In this document: piece by piece, positions 58,911-64,000 of the stretch | Numbering within the stretch: position 1 is the stretch's first letter | Layout: each line of letters starts with the position of its first letter | Assembly (NCBI GenBank): GCA_025331125.1 | Contig: JAOALB010000025.1 | Coordinates: 1 to 64,000 of the forward strand | Reading direction: 5' to 3' | From: Mycogone perniciosa | Taxonomy: Eukaryota > Ascomycota > Sordariomycetes > Hypocreales > Hypocreaceae | Length of the DNA: 64,000 nucleotides | Position numbers and translations under genes: made by a program | The notes under the pieces: generated by a model | The model's database searches: none | What the model was told of the DNA's origin: nothing | What the model saw: only the letters and a program-made list of their open reading frames with translations

Positions 58911-59706
58911 AAATTTAAGCCCAGTTTTGTTTACATGGGACATCTCGGGGGATACCATCTATCTATTTATTGCACAAGTTCGGCCAGATCATCTCAGTTG
59001 AGCATCTGGCAAGTTACGAAATGGTGTTTACACGCAAGGGCACGGGGGGTAACTTCAAGGATCACAAGGCACAGCAGCCTCGATGGCGTTTAGGAGAATC
59101 ATGACCTTGCTTGCTGTATAATGTACACATGTATGATATGGTGCTTCTATAATCCGTATATGCCATTCGTCACCGTTTGAAAACCAATAAATACCATACA
59201 CACATCACTGGACGCCCAAAATGTCCGAAGTGCCCCACCCCACCTTTTAACGGGGAGTGTCCCAGGCACAATGCACAATCAGGTCCATCCGCCTCCCCCC
59301 AAACTCCGAAAAAAAATTCCCTTTCTAAGCCCTATTTGATGAATGGTTCCCTGAGTGGCCGGCCCCTGGGTCGAAAGCCAACTCCCAAATACACCTCATC
59401 AACCACATCACTTGTTACCCATCCTCAGAAGAAAAAGAGGTGAAAGGGAGCCTTGTTATAACATGCCAGCCAACCTTGGTGTGTGGTTCTGGCACAGGGA
59501 GAAAGGAATATCAGAAAAAAGTATAGGTAGCGACTGAAGCGAATCCATGGACGTGGCCCGTTACCCATCCCCCCAGAAGCCATATGTACAATGCAGCTTC
59601 CATCGTGGCCCCAACTCCCCCTTTTTAAAAAAAGAACAGATTTGTGCATTATGCGATTATGCGTCCCGATTAGTCCTCGTTGATCCCATTATTTTCAGGT
59701 CACGTT
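58911..59706. other. Convergent intergenic region, BMT5-like and SET2
   Basis: About 800 bp of 3' flanking sequence; small frames (59177-59443 and others) carry no recognisable domain. Confidence 0.5.
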
Positions 59707-62592
59707 TCAATGGCTTAGCAGTTCCCGCTTTCGAGCATTGCCATGCTCATCCATCGGACGATCCATGTTTGGCCTCGCGGCAACTTCTTTCTTCCTGGCT
59801 TGCTCTTCATCATCGAGCCTTTGTGCCTCCTCATTCTCTCGCATCAAAGCTTCCTCTTGCTCAAACAGAGCTTGTTCCTCCGCTGTCCTCGTAGCATCAG
59901 GTAGAGATTCCGGAGGAGGGGGAGGCGGTGGCGGGGGACTAGGCTCGCCTATGCCATTCTCTTTGAGTCTCTTCATCTCAGGACCATCTGAAGGCATGGT
60001 CACTGAAACATCAATAGTCTCAGCGTCACGCTTTCGTTTACGATCAGAGCCATCTGGCGATTCCTCTTCTACATCACTAAGAGTGATGTCCTCCGCTTCG
60101 TCTGCAGCAACAGCTTGGTCATGAGGAGAGTCGACAGGACTCTCTCCCAGCTTATCTGACCCAGGGGCTGATCTCTCGTTGGGCTCCTGGTCCCCCGCAG
60201 AGGCCTTCTTGGCAACCCAAGCAGCCTTCTTTTTCTGGTGGGCTTCATACTTCTCTACAGCGCGATCCAAGAAGTCCTTGACGTACTTTTTGATGTTTCG
60301 CTCCTGCTTTTCTGTAAGAGCTGCACGAGGGTCGCTGACTCGGTCATTCTTGAAATCTGAGGCGACAAGCTTTTTGGCAACATCTTTCCCGAGTCTCTTG
60401 AGCTCCTCCTTTGGAAGCTTGTGTCGGAATTTGTCCAATACGTGCTTGACTGGAGGGTATACCTAGAGGTTGTTAGTTCCGATTGAGCACAGGCGGCCAG
60501 AGGATGGAGGTGTGACAAACAGTGTTCTCGTAGATCTTCATTTGTTTCTCCATCGGTAGAGATCGCCACTTTTCTACCTTTGGATCCCTTGGGGATGTCT
60601 CGGCGGGTAGTGGGGTTTGCGAGGCAGATTGCTTTGGCGTGCCCTCCTTGGTAACCTTGTCAATGATGCTTTGGATGAGCAACCGTTCCTGTTGAGCCTT
60701 GGACGGAGCCTTCGGTGCTAGTTCCGCGGCCGGTTGTGTTGGTCGCTCCCAAGTAGAAGCGCCTTGCTTATTGTAAAAGTAGGTGTTGCCGCCAGCATCC
60801 TTGGCCGCAAACCAACCTTGAGGTAGGGGGGCGTGAAATGGAGGGCGACGCTGGCGATAGCCATTGTAGTACGAATTGTTCCTTTGGGGGACATTGCTTC
60901 GCGGCCCCTTGGGAGCGTCAATGGGTCGGGGGGATACGGTTTTTGGAGTGGACTGAGCCGTCTCTTCTTCCCGGGCTTGTCCTCTGCGCTCCTCAAAGAT
61001 GTTCTGTGTTGGCGCATTGGGATCAACCTTGCGCCGCTTGATTCGATAGGCAACTTCGAGTCTGCTCCAGTCTCCGAGCAGCTTCTTGGATTTAGAAGCG
61101 ACATCCTCGTGTTCAGAATCCACTAGGCTCTGAATGGCAACCTCAATATTTGAGTCCTGAATCTTATTTCTCGTCAATCTGGGAAATTTGTCGAGGATTG
61201 ACAAGACTTGCAAGACAACATTATGGTCGTCGATGAAGGTGTTGAGGGTCGTCTTGAGGATTTGATACGCGTGCATCCGTATCACGCAATGAATGACACG
61301 CTCCTCATCGCAGCGCTGGATTCGCTCAAGCAACTTGACGGCAATCCACTTCTCCTTGCATTGCATCAGGGTGGCCATAACCTTGCGAGCATCATCTTCG
61401 TTAAGACTGCGGGCTTGTATGCTGTTGACGTATTCTTCATCATCCTCGTCTGGTCGCTTCTTCCGGGGCTTTTTGGCAACAGACGTATCCCAGCCATCGC
61501 CGCCATCGATACCAAGAGCCTCAACAGTCGTCGTGGGAAGTTTTGTGGCGCGCTCGGTCTGGGTCTTTCCTCCAATGAAGCCGACGCAGTTGAATTCCCC
61601 ACAGTAACAGGGCTGAGGCTCTGCCCCATAGCGATCGACGTTGTAATTGAAAACCAGCTCCTCTCCCGCTCGAATTTTTCGCAAAGCAAAAATGCCCATA
61701 CGAAGTTTGTCCCCAACCACCCACTTATCGACGAAACAGTTGGGATTACAGGAGTGATTGCAGAAACGACCTAGGTTACCCTTCTTGGTGGCATCCACAA
61801 ACTCGTTTTTGTTAAGCGACATGAAGTAGAAGTGCTTGATGCCCTCTTGGTCGTACTGCAGCATCCGCCGCCGAAAGGTGGGCTCGTTAATAACCTCCCC
61901 AATGTACTCGTAGATGAAGTCATTAGGCTCAAGATCAGAGTCGGTGCGAAGGCCAAATCCTTTCTTCTCAGTCTTGATCACGGTGACGTTGGCGTACTGC
62001 TTAAGCTGGAACCGCTGATTCTGGCAGCCGCCACCGCAATTCCCAGCGCTTGCAGTGCACTCCATCTTTGTCGCCCGGTTTATGCAGTCGGAGTCCTCTC
62101 CGCATGCGAAATTCTTGCCATCTCCTATTAACAGGTAAGCATCTGCAGCAAAATACCTTGCCAAGTGTTGATAGGATGGGTGGGTTAGTTGGACATACTC
62201 CATTCTTCTTTGCATTCGCAGTCGAGAGCATCGTTGTCCGTGGACCCCAAGTGCTTCGAGCCGTAAAGGCAATCCGGGATAGCCTGGAAAGCTTTGCAGG
62301 AGTCTGCAGTAACATCGGGAAGATGGCTGAAGAGGGAGGCCTCTCGAGTTGTTTGCTTCTGGGACGCTTTGCGGGATGGTCGCGAGGACTTGGTGGTCGA
62401 ACTCGGTGTGTCTGCACTCTCGCTGCGTGACTTGGCGCCATTCATCGAGGTCGGTGACTGTGCGTCGCTATCTCCTGCGTTAGGGGTTGGAATGAAGGCA
62501 CTCCTCCCCGTCTCCAAATGCGCGTCACCTTCGACGGCATCCTCGAGCTTCACTTTCTCCATCTCTCTCGTTGCATGCTCTTCATCCTCCAT
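59707..62592 (-). CDS. SET2: Histone H3 Lys36 methyltransferase Set2
   Basis: Methylates histone H3 at Lys36 during transcription elongation, bound to phosphorylated RNA polymerase II. Exons are 62592-62199, 62124-60521 and 60462-59707, with introns of 74 and 58 bp, giving 917 residues. The AWS domain (CECKEEW spliced to RDGKNFACGEDSDCINR) leads into SET, with GFGLRTDSDL, the NHSCNPNC motif and a post-SET CYCGEFNCVGFIG. A WW domain lies at about 563-592 (LPQGWFAAKD to STWERP). The SRI domain, which binds the polymerase tail, begins at about 660 and crosses the last splice (KIYENT then VYPPVKHVLDKFRHKLP). A nine-proline run occurs near residue 840. The ATG at 62592 (MEDEEHATREMEK) is the first in frame; the frame reaches 62667 only through a GTG. 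It converges on BMT5-like. Confidence 0.95.
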
Positions 62593-64000
62593 CGGGGCAC
62601 CTAGAGTCGAAACGCAGAGGCGGGAAGATGGCGTTTGCGCTGCTGCGAACCAAGTCGGGGTGCACACGAAACCAACGACTTTCTAGAAAGTTGGGAGTCG
62701 CGGTTTACAGACTTAGGACGGCACGCGCAGGGGAGGGACAAGCCGCGTTCATGAAGGATGAAAGGGTGAGGGAGAATTGGGTCGGAACGCGAGAAGCGCA
62801 AGGAAGCGAGGGTTCTGGGAGGCCGGATACATATATCCTTGCGTGCACGGCCAAGGGGGGAGAAGAGGGTGAGAGAAGAAGCAGACTTTCGAGTCTTCGC
62901 CCCAAGTCGGCGTCGAACTTAGCAGTGGCCGTCTCGAGCTGAGTCCAAGGTGCAAGTACTCCGTACCGACGTTGGGGTTAGCGGATTTTCTTAAGCCCGA
63001 GCGCCGCCAGCAGCACCAACAGAAGCATTAGTAAACATACGGATGACACCATCACCTCGAGATGAAATAATTCTGGAGAGACCTTCAGATCTTCAAGGCT
63101 GCTTTGACGAGTTGGCGTAGTGCTTTATATACAATACACCTTTCGCCATAGCTGAGGGTGGAGGTAAGGCTACCTGGAGAGCCATCCCAACCAGACTGCA
63201 AGCGGCCAACGTCTATTCTTTACAGCCTCTGAACCACAGAGTTGGCACATCAGTGGCAGCCTCCAAGAGCCCTGTGTATCTGCATCAGCAACCATCCGAG
63301 ACAAAGCACCACCAAATAACCGCCCACGACTCACCGTGTCTCAGTGACCCTGTGTAAATAAATATGTACTAACATGAGGTGATCAGGTCTATAGCAATTA
63401 ATTTCCTTCACCATATAATAGAGATCAAGTATTCCCGTGAGACGGATTTTGATAGTGACTAGAAAGGACACGGTGCCTGCTCTGCAATTTCATTCCCGCT
63501 GGTGTTTCAACTTTCTCATCCTTGGTACCTTGGTGTTATTAGTGAGTTCCACACAGACATCGTCATCCATTCAAATTGCCGAGATGGGAAAATAATAGAC
63601 ACACAGCTGATTATTTGGCTGCATGCGCCGTCATGGTCCTTCAATCTGATATGGCCGACGAATCGCAAATGGTATTTCCACCCCAGCTTTACATGCGAGT
63701 GCTTGGTTCTGAAGCCACGTGGCGATCTAACTCGAGGGAGTCCTCAAAAAAGCGGTAGTACTATCTAGGTATAACCTTGTCAGATCCTGAGGATGCGATT
63801 GGAAGGCCAAAGCAGTGGGCTATAAACCAAGGCACTCGTAGTCGCACTTCGTAGTGCATGTCGGAAAATAGAGCGCAGCTTCAAAAGGCGGGCTTGCAAG
63901 AGAGACAGACTCAGGCCATGGCTCGGACTGACGTGCCGTACATGGGTGGGTCCTAAAGGTGCCAACTCATTGTGCATATTGACGTCGAAAAGAGTCGACA
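62593..64000. other. SET2 upstream region to window end
   Basis: About 1.4 kb without a supported gene. It should contain the SET2 promoter and 5' UTR. A TACTCCGTAC word lies at 62957-62966. Short frames (for example 63502-63768) have no recognisable domain. Confidence 0.5.

Noticed and set aside
1..64000. tRNA, rRNA and CRISPR array
   Set aside because: I searched by eye for tRNA B-box-like GGTTCRANYC stretches with a plausible acceptor stem, for rRNA and for regularly spaced repeats, and found none convincing. A tRNAscan run could find one I missed.

Overview
The window is chromosomal DNA of a filamentous ascomycete (Pezizomycotina). The evidence is short GT-AG introns (mostly 45-135 bp), a fungal-type PKS-NRPS, a NACHT-WD40 NLR locus, and conserved ascomycete housekeeping genes (SET2, CAF1/POP2, GID9/FYV10, AOS1, NDUFB3-like, BMT5-like). 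The exact order or genus cannot be fixed by eye.

Layout. (1) 1-~9,000 is an extremely AT-rich, TpA-rich block without convincing genes. It looks like an isochore produced by repeat-induced point mutation (RIP). It holds microsatellites, a 34-bp tandem repeat, a pair of 133-bp inverted repeats about 2.8 kb apart, and small islands of normal base composition. (2) 9,301-24,184 is a compact secondary-metabolite locus at the isochore edge: a LovC-type trans enoyl reductase (minus strand) divergent from a 3,927-residue PKS-NRPS (plus strand). The promoter region between them carries a TA-flanked 161-bp hairpin element. (3) 25,167-29,871 is a broken NACHT-WD40 NLR gene with one nonsense codon and about three frameshifts. 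(4) 31 kb to the end is a gene-dense housekeeping region: a mitochondrial helical protein, a secreted metallophosphoesterase, GID9, CAF1, complex I B12/NDUFB3, a coiled-coil protein, a discoidin-like nuclear candidate, AOS1, a small secreted protein, a large RGG-rich protein whose reading frame continues past an in-frame TAG, BMT5-like 25S rRNA methyltransferase, and SET2.

How the genes work together. The PKS part has KS, AT, DH, MT, a non-functional ER region, KR and ACP. The missing enoyl reduction is expected to be supplied in trans by the neighbouring reductase. The C-A-T-R part would join the C-methylated polyketide to an amino acid and release it as an aldehyde or a tetramic acid. No transcription factor, P450, transporter or other tailoring gene is visible beside them; the next gene is the dead NLR. 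Either the cluster is minimal, or its other half lies in or beyond the RIP-degraded block.

Starts and introns were fixed by hand from splice consensus and family resemblance. No database search was run.
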